64,000 nucleotides of DNA from contig LR990051.1 of the NCBI GenBank assembly GCA_905147135.1, positions 17,327,115 through 17,391,114 of the forward strand. The letters run 5' to 3'. Origin of the DNA: Blastobasis lacticolella (taxonomy: Eukaryota; Arthropoda; Insecta; Lepidoptera; Blastobasidae). Below are positions 11,577 through 20,928 of this stretch, piece by piece. The notes beneath the pieces were generated by a model. The model was not told where the DNA came from. It searched no databases and was given only the letters and a program-made list of their open reading frames with translations. The position numbers and the translations under genes were made by a program. Position 1 is the first letter of the stretch, and each line of letters starts with the position of its first letter.

Positions 11577-11755
11577 ATAAACATCATCGTCCTAGTGTTT
11601 ATCCCGGCCTCTGCCAGGGTCCCCTTTTCTACTCATTCTCCTCAACTTCGCCCGGTCTTCGGCATCCTCGCGTCGTAGGCTGTTGGCTCTCCCATCCGAC
11701 TCAACGATGTCAATCCATCGCTTCTTGGGTCACCCACTGGGCATCTTTCCTTTCG
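11577..11755 (-). pseudogene. LINE reverse transcriptase C-terminus, RTE-like
   Basis: Read on the minus strand, about 11755 to 11600, the sequence gives PKKRWIDIVESD, then EDRAKLRRMSRK, a DPGRGRDKH end and a stop. This is the typical C-terminal stretch of lepidopteran endonuclease-reverse transcriptases. One in-frame stop lies just before PKKRW. After the stop comes GACGATGATG, so this LINE end has the same GAT-type tail as SINE families A and B. Confidence 0.7.
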
Positions 11756-11795
11756 ATAGTTCAAGACTGTATACTGATATTATACATTAATAAGA

Positions 11796-11994
11796 ATCGT
11801 GATGAAACATGCACTTTTCAGACGACTACATGTGCAACCATGATCTAATCGGGTCAGGTACACTTGTTAACAGGGTCACGGAGGTCAAATGACTATTACT
11901 CCACTGTAAGTAGCTGATTTGCCAAATACTGGATCATGGTCAAGGTCCAGACCCTCGCGCGCGAGAGCACAATCGGGACATTAACGCCAAGGTG
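11796..11994 (+). mobile_element. SINE family A, copy 2 (5'-truncated)
   Basis: Begins at ATCGTGATGAAACATGCAC, lacks the tRNA-like head, and runs to ACATTAACGCCAAGG. Truncation at the head end is expected of reverse-transcribed insertions. Confidence 0.8.
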
Positions 11995-12167
11995 ACCATA
12001 GTAATATGATAGTAAATCTCTCTTTTTCAATCTCTCGGTCAAGAATAAAATAATGTACTTTTCGTCTCATAAATAAGTGGGATCCCTCAGGAAAGTTGAA
12101 TCACAGACTGTAACAAATACCAAAATCTACTGGATTAGTCTTGTATAATTATAATCTATTTTCTACA

Positions 12168-12370
12168 TCTAATATATAAAATTCTCGTGTCAAAGTTTTC
12201 GTTGCCATACTCCTCAGAAACGGCTTGACCGATTTTGATGAAATTTTTTGTGCTTATCCGGTATCTATGAGAATCGGCCAACATCTATTTTTCATCCCCC
12301 TAAATGTTAGGGGTAGTCCACCCCTAGGAAATTATTTATATGGCAAAACAACGTTTGCCGGGTCAGCTAG
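12168..12370 (+). mobile_element. Short non-autonomous Helitron
   Basis: It starts with TCTAATATATAAAATTCTCG and ends with GGTCAGCTAG. The host A at 12167 and T at 12371 flank it, as expected for Helitron insertion between A and T. A small hairpin (GGCAAAAC / GTTTGCC) lies about 10 bases before the CTAG end, as the family requires. At 203 bp it carries no Rep/helicase and must have been moved by another element. The start matches my recollection of a Helitron type widespread in Lepidoptera. Confidence 0.8.
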
Positions 12371-12845
12371 TAACATATAAAAATGTATCTATTGGTAACG
12401 CCGTAATTGGAGAGCGGCCTGACCGATTTGAATTTCTTTTTATTCTAATGGCTATATACAGAGTGGTTTGTACGCCACAAAAAAGGGTAGGTAGGGTTGG
12501 TAAAGGTGTAGGGTAGGGTAGGGATAGTACACCACGTGAACGAAGTAACGCCGGTTCAGCTAAATATATAAGATAAAGTATCAAATACATATGGCGTAAA
12601 ATAAAAAGCAACGGCCCAAATATTTTAAGCCGAGGGTCAACTTAGATTAAGAATATTATTAGAGAAACACGATAACTTCAAATAAAGTTAACACAGATAG
12701 AAACAATTTTTCCCAAGGCCCAGATTCATTTTGTACAGAAAATGAAAGATAAACGGACCAGCCAAATAGTGACCCTATGACACCAGTATCAACTTCTTGT
12801 GCAAAAAATTTGATAAAAGTCACAAAGCTTACCACACTGGGCTGA
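12371..12845. other. Degenerate repeat and spacer
   Basis: 12390-12565 ends in CGAAGTAACGCCGGTTCAGC, resembling the end of the degenerate repeat at 41205-41360 (CGAAGTCGCGCCGG). A G-rich GGGTAGGTAGGG segment lies at about 12485. Nothing is coding. Confidence 0.4.
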
Positions 12846-13105
12846 AATAAATAAATATAAATATTGCTTGAACAATTCACACAGCGTCATCTAGCTCCAA
12901 AGTAAGCAAAGCTTGTGTTATGGGTGCTAGATAACTGATAAACTACTAATATACTTTTAAATACATACTTATTATACATATAATATAACACCCCGTAACA
13001 GAAATTAAAATTCATCATTTCTATTTCTGCTCGTCCGGAAATCGAACCCGGTACCTTTACGTAGTAGACCGGCGATGTTAACCAACTGAACCACTTAGGT
13101 CATCG
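12846..13105 (-). mobile_element. SINE family C, copy 1
   Basis: An antisense copy. The tail complement (AAATAAATA) is at the left, then CACACAGCG, the body, and the tRNA-Gly-like head at the right with the B-box complement AATCGAACCC and GAACCACTTAGGTC. Confidence 0.85.
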
Positions 13106-13394
13106 AAATCTGATAAACAACTCATGCTGAGTGAGGTCCTTTTGTTGAATGGAGGTGTCACGACACGACAATGCCTAGTCGACAGTTTTAGTGTATTGTG
13201 TTGATCCAATTATTTAGGTCGCGATTGTTTAATGAATTGAATCTTATTTTTTATTTTGCTTTGTAATTTTTATATTCCAATTGTGTAATTTATGCTTTTT
13301 TTGTATCATTTAAGTACATGCTGTTTTATGCTGTCTAGTCAGTAATAAATGAGTTATTATTAATATTATTATTATATATTTTATTTATAAACCT

Positions 13395-13593
13395 AGGTCG
13401 GAAATCTAACCCGGGACCTCTGCGTGGCAGACCGTGGTAGGCATATTAACCAACTCTCAGGCTGAGTGTAAGTTTTACGTACAACTTGATGGCGCTATAC
13501 ATTTCTTCATACTAATATCGAAGCAAACGCAAACGAGTCAAATAAAATCGAAATAAAACTTACACTCAGCATTCTGAATCATTCAGGTCGTCG
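13395..13593 (-). mobile_element. SINE family C head, split by a MITE
   Basis: Only the tRNA-like head survives (CCCGGGACCTCTGCGTGGCA and ATCATTCAGGTCG). It is interrupted at 13461-13570 by a palindromic insertion. Confidence 0.7.
13461..13570. mobile_element. 110-bp MITE with perfect 17-bp inverted termini
   Basis: GCTGAGTGTAAGTTTTA at 13461-13477 is exactly mirrored by TAAAACTTACACTCAGC at 13554-13570. It sits inside a family C tRNA-like head, so it inserted after that SINE. The target duplication is unclear. Confidence 0.85.
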
Positions 13594-14134
13594 AAATATA
13601 TCACGTGTAGGTAGGAATTGCCTTAAACGATCTAGAGAAGAAACTTTCAACGTCTTAACAAACTTATTCTTAGCATGTTTCAAAGAGTTCAAAAGAGTTA
13701 GCTGTAACAGTTGCGTGTGAAGCTGAAAAGGTTTGCTAAGACCGTAGCAAATCTAACAATGTAGTCGTTGTATGAGTGTGTATGGAGGCCTTTGTACCTA
13801 CGTTTTGTAATGGACTTTTTACTACTTGAAATTTCTATGAAATTCTAGAAAGTGTTATTTTATTTCATGGTAGTTTACTTATAACAAACCGTCCAATTAT
13901 AACATCCAGTAGATCTAAGTGGATTTTTTTCCCCTTACCGATAAATCATTATAGATTACCTCCATGTCTACAATATTAATAACAATTTTACTAGAATCGA
14001 AATTTAAACTTTCGCGTTTAGTTCATTCTTTTTTAAGGTGGGTCTGTCTTGACGAATACCATCGATATGTACTGTCGATGCAAAGTACCATAGTTATGAT
14101 ATACTGTCAATGTAAAGTATAGCTAGTGTCAATT
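13594..14134. other. AT-rich spacer
   Basis: No gene. Variants of ATCGATATG...GTCGATGCAAAGTACCAT are repeated from 14050 to 14350, suggesting an old tandem array. Confidence 0.35.
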
Positions 14135-14229
14135 AAGAAGAGACTTGGCGGGGCACGTGGTTCGACTTGCGCTGCATACGATTACCTGCGCGAAATCCCC
14201 TCCACTGCCATTTGACAAGTCTCTTTTTT
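14135..14229. mobile_element. Small palindromic repeat (~95 bp), copy 1
   Basis: AAGAAGAGACTTGG at the left is mirrored by CAAGTCTCTTTTTT at the right. A close copy lies at 52842-52924 with the same interior (CCTGCGCG, TGCCATTTGA). Both copies lie upstream of LINE reverse transcriptase C-terminal codons, so they may instead belong to that LINE. Confidence 0.55.
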
Positions 14230-14399
14230 CGTGACGCGGGTTTTACCATCGTTATGGTGTACTCTCGATTTAGTGTACCATTGATATTTTACTCTGTCGA
14301 TACAAAGTACCATCGATATGGAGAACAATCGGTATAGTCCGTCGATGCAACGTTTTGGATACAACGACCATGTAGTTATTGTCGATTTCGTAATCCAGA

Positions 14400-14937
14400 C
14401 CCGTTTCGTAGATTTCGTTGGATTAGTAAAAATTTTTGTAATAAGGTTCAAAAGAACGTTTCTGGCTCGTACGATTCGGATGTGGAATGAGCTCCCAGCC
14501 ACAGTGTTTCCTTTGGACAATGAAATAGGATCGTTTAAGAGGTATATTAGAGGTCTTAGAGGTTAGCCGTGTGGTGACCGGTAGAGTAGAATAGCACCAA
14601 CCCCTGACACTCGTGGGTGTCGTACAAGGCGACTAACGTTTACAGGCAAAAGATCTAGTCTCCATAAACTGGCAAATGGGCAGCAGCGTTTTTCATTGTT
14701 ATGTTTGCACCACTGCGATCTCCAACCCGCCTGCCAAGCATGGAGATTATGGCAATAACCTCCCCTTTTGTGGGAGAGGCCCAAAGTCCTGTAGTGGACT
14801 GTTATGGGCTGTGATGATGATTAGAGGTCTCTACGAGGCGTTCAACGCATTAGTTTTCATAGGCGGCGGTAACCACTTTCCGTCAGATGACCTCCTCCAG
14901 GTCCTCTTTGTCTGGCGTATTACATAAAAAAAGTTGA
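14400..14937 (+). pseudogene. LINE reverse transcriptase C-terminus, split by a SINE
   Basis: Codons for RMWNELPATVFPLDNEIG and SFKRYIRGL (about 14478-14556) continue after the SINE B insertion as LYEAFNA, then GGGNHFPSDD, a stop and an A run ending at about 14937. The pattern WNELPxxVFP...FKR is the usual end of jockey/R1-like LINE proteins. Only the last part remains, so it is a 5'-truncated copy. Confidence 0.7.
14557..14819 (+). mobile_element. SINE family B, copy 3, inside a LINE remnant
   Basis: A full-length sense copy from GCCGTGTGGTG to GGGCTGTGATGATG. It is flanked by an 11-bp target duplication, ATTAGAGGTCT, at 14546-14556 and 14820-14830. Removing it restores the LINE reading frame. 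Confidence 0.9.
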
Positions 14938-15105
14938 CGGAAAAAAATTATTGCCAGAATGGGAACACAACATCCGTCTTGTAGGTCAGTCAACAATCTC
15001 TAAGTTTTATCTGGGTAATGCTATCTACTGCGTGCTACTTTGTTCGCGTAAAATTCCGTGCGTCATTTCCGCAGGAACTACATTTGAGCTAGAAATAAAA
15101 ATGAT

Positions 15106-15347
15106 AAGTAGGTTCATCAGCTTAGCGAAGAAAGCATACTTGGGACGATCCAGTAGTCGGCGACCGATCAGACTTCCCAGATATCGCTGGAGTAATGAAG
15201 TGGAAAGATACCTGTTGGAACTTGGGGCTGACAGTTGGCAGGAGGTAGCACAGGACAGAGTGGAATGGAATACCTTAGTGTCGGAGGTCAAGACTCATAT
15301 TAGGTCGTTACGTCAACATACTAAGAAGAGCAATGCCCATTTTCAGT
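15106..15347 (+). pseudogene. LINE reverse transcriptase C-terminus
   Basis: The frame reads AKKAYLGRSSSRRP, then RYRWSNEVERYLLELGADSW, QEVAQDRVEWNTLVSE, a Q-rich end and a stop. RxRWxxEVERxLxxLG..W..A.DR..W is the stereotyped end of many insect endonuclease-reverse transcriptases. It is open but truncated at its 5' side, and I infer a dead LINE copy. Confidence 0.75.
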
Positions 15348-15354
15348 AAATACA

Positions 15355-15800
15355 ATTATCGCCTAAATCGGATGCCCTAATACTTAGGAATTACTTGAGA
15401 TGAAAATACGCTTCACTAACCGCTAGGAAATAACTATGCCGTTAGGTAACGCTTAAAGTTAGGAAGTGGATTCGGCTGTGCTTAGTCCTTAAGCATTGCC
15501 TAAAATTACAGTTGCGTTCTGTTTCCCACAACAAACATATCTGAGCCGGTTAGCCAAAACTGGAACTAAGTCTCGCCATTTTGAAAAGTCACTTTGTGGT
15601 CAACAACAGCGACGCCGTCACCGGTTCATATAAATTTGTGGCATTCTTAAGTTTACCAATATTACAGATAAAATATAAATCTTGGCTAGAGGTTATGGTT
15701 TGGTAAAATATACCCATTCTCTAAGATCATTCCTAAAGATAAGAGTTTCCTAGTTAGGTAATGCTTAATTTGAGTTTAGTGAAAAAAAAATGACTCTAAT
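15355..15800. repeat. Region with a 15-bp motif in three copies and a MITE end
   Basis: The motif TTAGGYAAYGCTTAA occurs forward at 15442-15456 and 15754-15768, and reversed at 15489-15503. Between them, 15541-15630 (CTGAGCCGGT to GTCACCGGTTCA) is a short derivative of the MITE at 44928-45194, sharing the CGCCATTTTGAA interior. Confidence 0.5.
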
Positions 15801-16428
15801 CCGCCTACCTTATTCGATGACATTTTTTACGGTTGACTGTTAGATAAGGCTACTTTAGCTGTAAGTCCGAAAATATACCTTTATTGCTTAAAGTTAAAAA
15901 AAAAACTTCTTTGCTACAAACCTATGCGTGTACCTAAGTACGATACACTCATTTTATGTATATAAGGTATATATACTCGCCACCATTTATTGTATATAAG
16001 GAAATAACACTTTACACATTAAGTCATCTTATCATACATACTCGTAAACTACCTTCTTCCGTAGCCATGTAGGTATAGTTTCTTAATGAACTGAATAGGT
16101 TAGTTTTTTATATAAGAACTAACAGACAGTCATAGTAATATGGAGTTATCTGTAGGTATGTATTTAATGCTATTTATATTGACAAATGACATTTGATCGT
16201 TTCCGCTCAAGTAAGTAGGTAAGTGATATCGAGTATCCATTTGCTAGTATCTTTTAATAACGTTTTATAGTAATAATAATATAAAGTTTATTGTAGCTCA
16301 CAGTCATAACAGTTACGTGAGCTACCATTACATTATCAGTTTGTAATACAACAACGTTGTGTTACTAACTGAGCACAATAAGTGGACAAAACTTTTGTTG
16401 TACAAAATAGTATATCCAACCCATGTTC
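15801..16428. other. AT-rich spacer
   Basis: 16265-16335 resembles the antisense tail of a LINE or SINE (AATATAAAGTTTATTGTAGC). No coding signal. Confidence 0.35.
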
Positions 16429-16683
16429 GACGACCTGAGTGGTTCAATGGTTAACATCCGGTCTGCCACGCTAGAGGCCCCGGGTTCGATTCCCGGCCGG
16501 GCAGAAATTGAAATGTAGATTTTAAATTTCTGTTAAGGGTCTGGGTGTTCTATGTATAATAAGTATGTATTTAAAAGTATATAATTAGTTTATCAGTTAT
16601 CTAGCACCCATAACACAAGCTTTGCTTACTTTGGGGCTAGATTGCGGTGTGTGAATTTGTACACGTTTTTTATTTTTTTATTT
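16429..16683 (+). mobile_element. SINE family C, copy 3 (full length)
   Basis: The tRNA-like head has A box TGAGTGGTTCAATGG and B box GGGTTCGATTCCC. The intervening CTGCCACGC corresponds to the anticodon loop of tRNA-Gly(GCC). The body (GGGTCTGGGTGTTCTATG, TTGGGGCTAGAT) is followed by a T-rich tail. The head has lost acceptor pairing, so this is a SINE and not a tRNA gene. Confidence 0.9.
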
Positions 16684-17360
16684 GGGCACTGCCTCTTCCA
16701 CTAGCATCACCTGTATTGGTTACAGTACCTTCCACCGGCCTATTTGTTTAGGTATTGATTTTGTGTGTTCACTTTTAAGACTAGTAATTAGGTCTTAATT
16801 ATTATGTAAATAATTGGTCGCTATGCAAGCGCTTCCGAAGCGTATGTGGTTTATATTATAAATACCGGTTTGGTCACGTGCTGTGTAAGCCCCAGGGATA
16901 CGTGGGAAATAGGTGCCTAAACCTTCCAGTATCAGGAAAGAGGTCCCGTGGGAGCTGTAGCTATTGATATAGCTGAATCAAATGTGGTAGCCATCAACTT
17001 ATGTTGTAATGCAATGCGAGAATGCTGAAAGTCAAACAATATTTATGGGGAAAACTGGGAAAACGGACCCTGCTTAGCCGGTTTTGAACGCTAGGTTAAA
17101 GGCGATGACGTGAAAACTGGTTTGGTTTTTACGATAACCGCGGTAACAATATATTCCACTTCCAAACTCCTTTAGACAGTCCGCAGAACCTATAGTTACT
17201 ACTTCTGAATTTCTCGAAAACTTGGACGTTCTAGGTCTAGGTATTGCGACGCGTTTGGGTATATGAGTGTATAAGATGATTAATAAACCTATTTTATGAA
17301 AAACAATGGAACCGATTTTAATAAAATAAACCTAGGAATGATCACCATTAATCATAAAAA
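16684..17360. other. Spacer, nothing recognised
   Basis: Moderately GC-rich patches but no open frame of note and no recognised repeat. Confidence 0.35.
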
Positions 17361-17715
17361 TCATCTTGGCGTTAATGTCCCGGTTCTGCTCTCGCGCACG
17401 AGGGCCCGGGGTCCGCCTTGACCATGATCCAGGATTTAGCATGTCAGGCAATTACAGTGGAGCGACTGCCATCTAACCTCCATGACCCTGCTACCAGAGG
17501 AACCTGACCAGATTGGATCATGGTTACACATCCAGTCGCCTGAATGTGCAGGTTTCATCACGATGTTTTCCCTCACCGTAAGAGCATCGGTTAGTATTCA
17601 ACTAATGTTCATAACTCAGAAAACAGTCATTGGTACATGGCCGGAGCGGGTTTCGAACCCGGGACCTCTGGCTTACGAGTCGTACACCTACTCTAACCGC
17701 TCGGCCACCGACGCT
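17361..17715 (-). mobile_element. SINE family A, copy 3 (near full length)
   Basis: Runs from TCATCTTGGCGTTAATGTCC to GGCCACCGACGCT. On the minus strand the head reads GTCGGTGGCCGAGCGGTTAG (A box), and GGTTCGAAACCC is the B box. The head is closest to class-II (Ser/Leu-type) tRNAs. The 3' tail is GAT-rich. Confidence 0.9.
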
Positions 17716-17838
17716 CCAAATGACGTACGAACGATCACCATTAAACTGGCTTTCAAATAGAGAAAACCGCATCCAAATCCGTCCAATAATTGGGGAGATA
17801 CGATGCCACGGACAGGTACACAAAGCAACAGATACACA

Positions 17839-18176
17839 CATAGAGAAAATATTTACTAACGTAATAGAGCAGCCATCACAAACAAAAATATTGTACCAGC
17901 CTGTCACGTGCGGAAGGTGCGGGGCGAGGCTGCTAAGTCATAGAATGACCAATGAAATGTTATCATTTTCTTTATTTTTGGCCCTCGAATGGTTCGTACA
18001 GTTTTTAATGCACAAGATGGCGTTTTTTTGAATATCCAAGCCACTGTCAGACTGGTCCGCGTCGCGCAATGTCTCAGAACTGACTGCGGCCACTGTTGTC
18101 CATGGACCGCAAAGCGTGGTTCGAAGAAAATACTTACGGTGTCTCCTCTATTACTTTAGTAAATATTTTCTCTATG
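17839..18176. mobile_element. hAT-like MITE with 8-bp target duplication
   Basis: The 31-bp termini (CATAGAGAAAATATTTACTA at the left and its mirror at 18146-18176) match at 30 of 31 positions. GATACACA is repeated directly outside both ends, at 17831-17838 and 18177-18184. CA...TG termini with an 8-bp duplication are the hAT superfamily signature. At 338 bp it has no transposase. Confidence 0.85.
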
Positions 18177-18184
18177 GATACACA

Positions 18185-19834
18185 CGTTAAATTTATAACA
18201 CTTCTCTTTTATCGACGGTTTGGCAACAATGGAACAATTCGAAAAAATGGCAACACTCGCAGAGCGAAAAACTACTAAAAGGTAACAACCTGTAATGATG
18301 TCAATGCATCTCTTTTATTCTCGAACGCTTACCGTAGCTAATCTTCGAGATAAGATAAAAAGCGTGTTAAAAACACATATATTTCTGGCACGAGGCAACA
18401 TTTCTATTACAAGGAATTAGAGTATTACCTTGTGTTTAGTTTATCTCAGTGTTTGACGGAGAGTTTTATCGAGAAAAGTAATTAAAGCGCTTTGTTTATA
18501 TCAAGCACGATATTAGCTATTCGGTGCAAAAAATCCACTGTTTTTGGTAATTCTTGTGATAAGGTGGCCGTTATTTTTGTGATAAGGTGAAGAATTGTGT
18601 TTAGCTTTAGTTTTGTTCTTTATTTTATGTGTCGATAGTCTCTCTGTGGGATGCTGGCGTGTCAGTGTTTAATTGTATGAGTGATAGTTTGACTTCTTCG
18701 CATTCTTAAGAAGTTTGACTCAGTCACTGGCAATGTATCTCCCGAACAGATGGACCGATTTCAATGTGGTATTCTTTGTTTGAAAGCCAGTTTATTCGAA
18801 GTGGTTGTTAGATTTGTTTTATTAATATCGATTTAGTAGCAGTGTTCCGACGTTTTTCTGTCGGTGAGGTTATAATTTTTTTTATCAGACACCAGGGGCC
18901 CATAAATACCTATAATATATATCATAAACAATAAAAAAGTACATTTCTAAACAGCCAATAATAAATTTTGACATATTTAAATTTATATATTTCCCGCGAA
19001 TTAATAAAAAGAAGCGTAACAATAAACAATACAATGGTATGATTGAAGTGTATGGAAATTGTGCGTGAGAGTGTGCGTGTGGTCAGGAAGTGAATAAATG
19101 ATTATATCAAAGCAATGAACATAAAGTATACATAAAGTATTCATATTCATATTTATTTATAGTATTATACATACATCGTCATAATAATAAATGATATAAA
19201 ATTGTCAACAGTTAATTTCAACAGTCAAAATACAATATACAGTATACAAACTTAATAATAATATATCTTTATTTTTAGACTCTTAGTCCATAGTACAATA
19301 CAATAGTATTAATAAGTAACAATAAAATCAGACAATTATATATCTATCTTACTACATACCAAAAGTAATGTAATGTATACTGCACTTTATGAAGGGCACA
19401 CTTGTCTTACATCTGTGAAATCGGCGCTCGCCTCAACATCACCGAAACACCTTTCGGCCTAAACTCATCCTTCATGAGGGAACTAACTCTTTATCGGAAA
19501 TCTGAAAGACTGACGTCAAAGATAAACCTCGAAGACTAATCAATGTTTGTAAATAATATCTTACTAACAATCAATGTATGATTGTAAGTGAGGATCCGAG
19601 CAGAGTCTTCCCTCAAGGGCAAAAAATATGCGGTTATATAGATACAACGATCGTATGTTTTGATACTTTACACGGGTTCCCATTACGTACAAAAGAACCC
19701 AACACCAGTATAAAATGAGCTAACATAATTATGGTTGCTCGTAGAAATCGTAGACCATCCAATAAAGTAGTTTAAGGTACTGCCTCCTGCTACAATTTGT
19801 AGTAACGAGTATTGCGCGTGGATTGTAAATCTTG
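18185..19834. other. Long spacer without supported features
   Basis: 18420-18720 is less repetitive and contains TCAGT initiator-like motifs, but no consensus donor follows, so no exon is proposed. 19130-19330 holds T-rich antisense tails like LINE or SINE 3' ends (TCATATTTATTTATAG, ATATCTTTATTTTTAG). The rest is AT-rich. Confidence 0.35.
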
Positions 19835-19996
19835 ATTGGAATGGTATGGTGCGAGGATCATTATAATCTAAACTCCAAGGGTAGAGTGAATAGGCTGTTC
19901 CTCGACAGGCATGCTCCATCTTCGGCCGCATCATCTCTTACCATCAGGTGAGATGGCGGTCAAATGCCTGGCTAGTATACCTATAAAAACAGAATA
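19835..19996 (+). pseudogene. LINE reverse transcriptase C-terminus and 3' tail
   Basis: Codons for [14 protein letters not shown], a Ser/Ala-rich stretch, LTIR and a stop are followed by GGCGGTCAAATGCCTGGCTA. The same protein end and 3' UTR occur at 57541-57749 on the other strand, so they belong to one LINE family. Confidence 0.75.
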
Positions 19997-20558
19997 AAAG
20001 ATCTAGTGCTCCCTAATAGTATAAAGTACTAGACTAAGTACAAAACTGAGACAAAAGTGCTTCAGTTTCAATGTTCAAATAGTTCAAATGTAATTGTACC
20101 TCGCTTAGAGGAGAGTTGAAAGAGCGTGCTATGTCGGATGGAGTGGGAGCCAGAAACATCGTCCTCGCTAACCCTTTGTTAAAGGACACGGGGTTGTTGT
20201 GCAAACTAGTCCACTTTAGATCTACAAATACTTTCAATTGAAACTATAGGTTAAGTTTATTATACAACTAATAATTACAGAGCGACATAAATAGTCGTAT
20301 AGAATAAGCTCCTGAATAAAGAATTTAAAAAAGTTATTATACCTCTATGTTCTGCGGCTTTTCCCAATACAGTGGTTAAAATAGAAGGCTTCACAATGTA
20401 CTAAGCAAGGGAGGGTGGACAGTTTAAAATAATATTTCAGTTAGTTCAATATGTAGCTACCACTAAATTGTTGTCTAGTTAAATGTAAACTTGCTACCAA
20501 AGTCATGGTAGCCCACAATGAAATCAATGCAAAAATTTACAACAGACACTTCTATACT

Positions 20559-20693
20559 TTAATAACACATAATATCAGGTTTATTACCACGGTTAGTATT
20601 GTTATTACCTCGACATTAAAACAATACTGACCGTGGTAAACCCGATAGTATGTGCGATGAAAGTGTAGTGAATAACCCCGTATTAAAACCTAT
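20559..20693. mobile_element. 135-bp hairpin element with 15-bp flanking duplication
   Basis: The direct repeat AGACACTTCTATACT flanks it at 20544-20558 and 20694-20708. Inside, TTACCACGGTTAGTATTG is mirrored by CAATACTGACCGTGGTAA. It ends 53 bp before the proposed AGMO exon 1 acceptor, so its right flanking repeat lies in the region upstream of the polypyrimidine tract. Confidence 0.65.
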
Positions 20694-20746
20694 AGACACT
20701 TCTATACTATTTCCAATAACAACCACCCTCATCTATTTATTTCCAG

Positions 20747-20928
20747 ATAAATCCGGATCGGTACACAAAATGGCGGCAGGCTTTACCTTCGCCAACTCCA
20801 CAATGGAGAGTGGCTTCTCAGAAGCAGTCCGGGAGCATCTGAAGGGCATCGGAAGGCTGTTCTACATACACTCCCCGAAGGAAACCCTATTCGAGAAGCA
20901 AGAAGATGTGCCCAATTTCTTTAGACAG
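20747..20928 (+). CDS. AGMO: AGMO exon 1 (coding from 20770)
   Basis: Encodes residues 1-53, MAAGFTFANS through NFFRQ, the cytosolic or lumenal N-terminal segment before the first membrane helix. A good acceptor, TTTATTTCCAG, ends at 20746, so a 23-nt 5' UTR stretch and an upstream non-coding exon are likely. The frame stays open upstream to an ATG at 20650, but that path crosses the acceptor and a mobile element, so it is not preferred. The donor is CAG/GTTAGT. Confidence 0.9.

Noticed and set aside
16431..16504. tRNA-Gly-like sequence
   Set aside because: A and B boxes and an anticodon-like CTGCCACGC are present, but the acceptor stem does not pair and the sequence continues into a repeated SINE body.
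17630..18031. 133-codon open frame
   Set aside because: It starts inside SINE A copy 3 and crosses into the hAT-like MITE, so it is a chance frame through two mobile elements.
20650..20769. Alternative upstream start adding 40 residues to AGMO
   Set aside because: The upstream codons overlap a mobile element edge, a duplicated 15-mer and the polypyrimidine tract of a good acceptor, and human AGMO aligns from the downstream Met.
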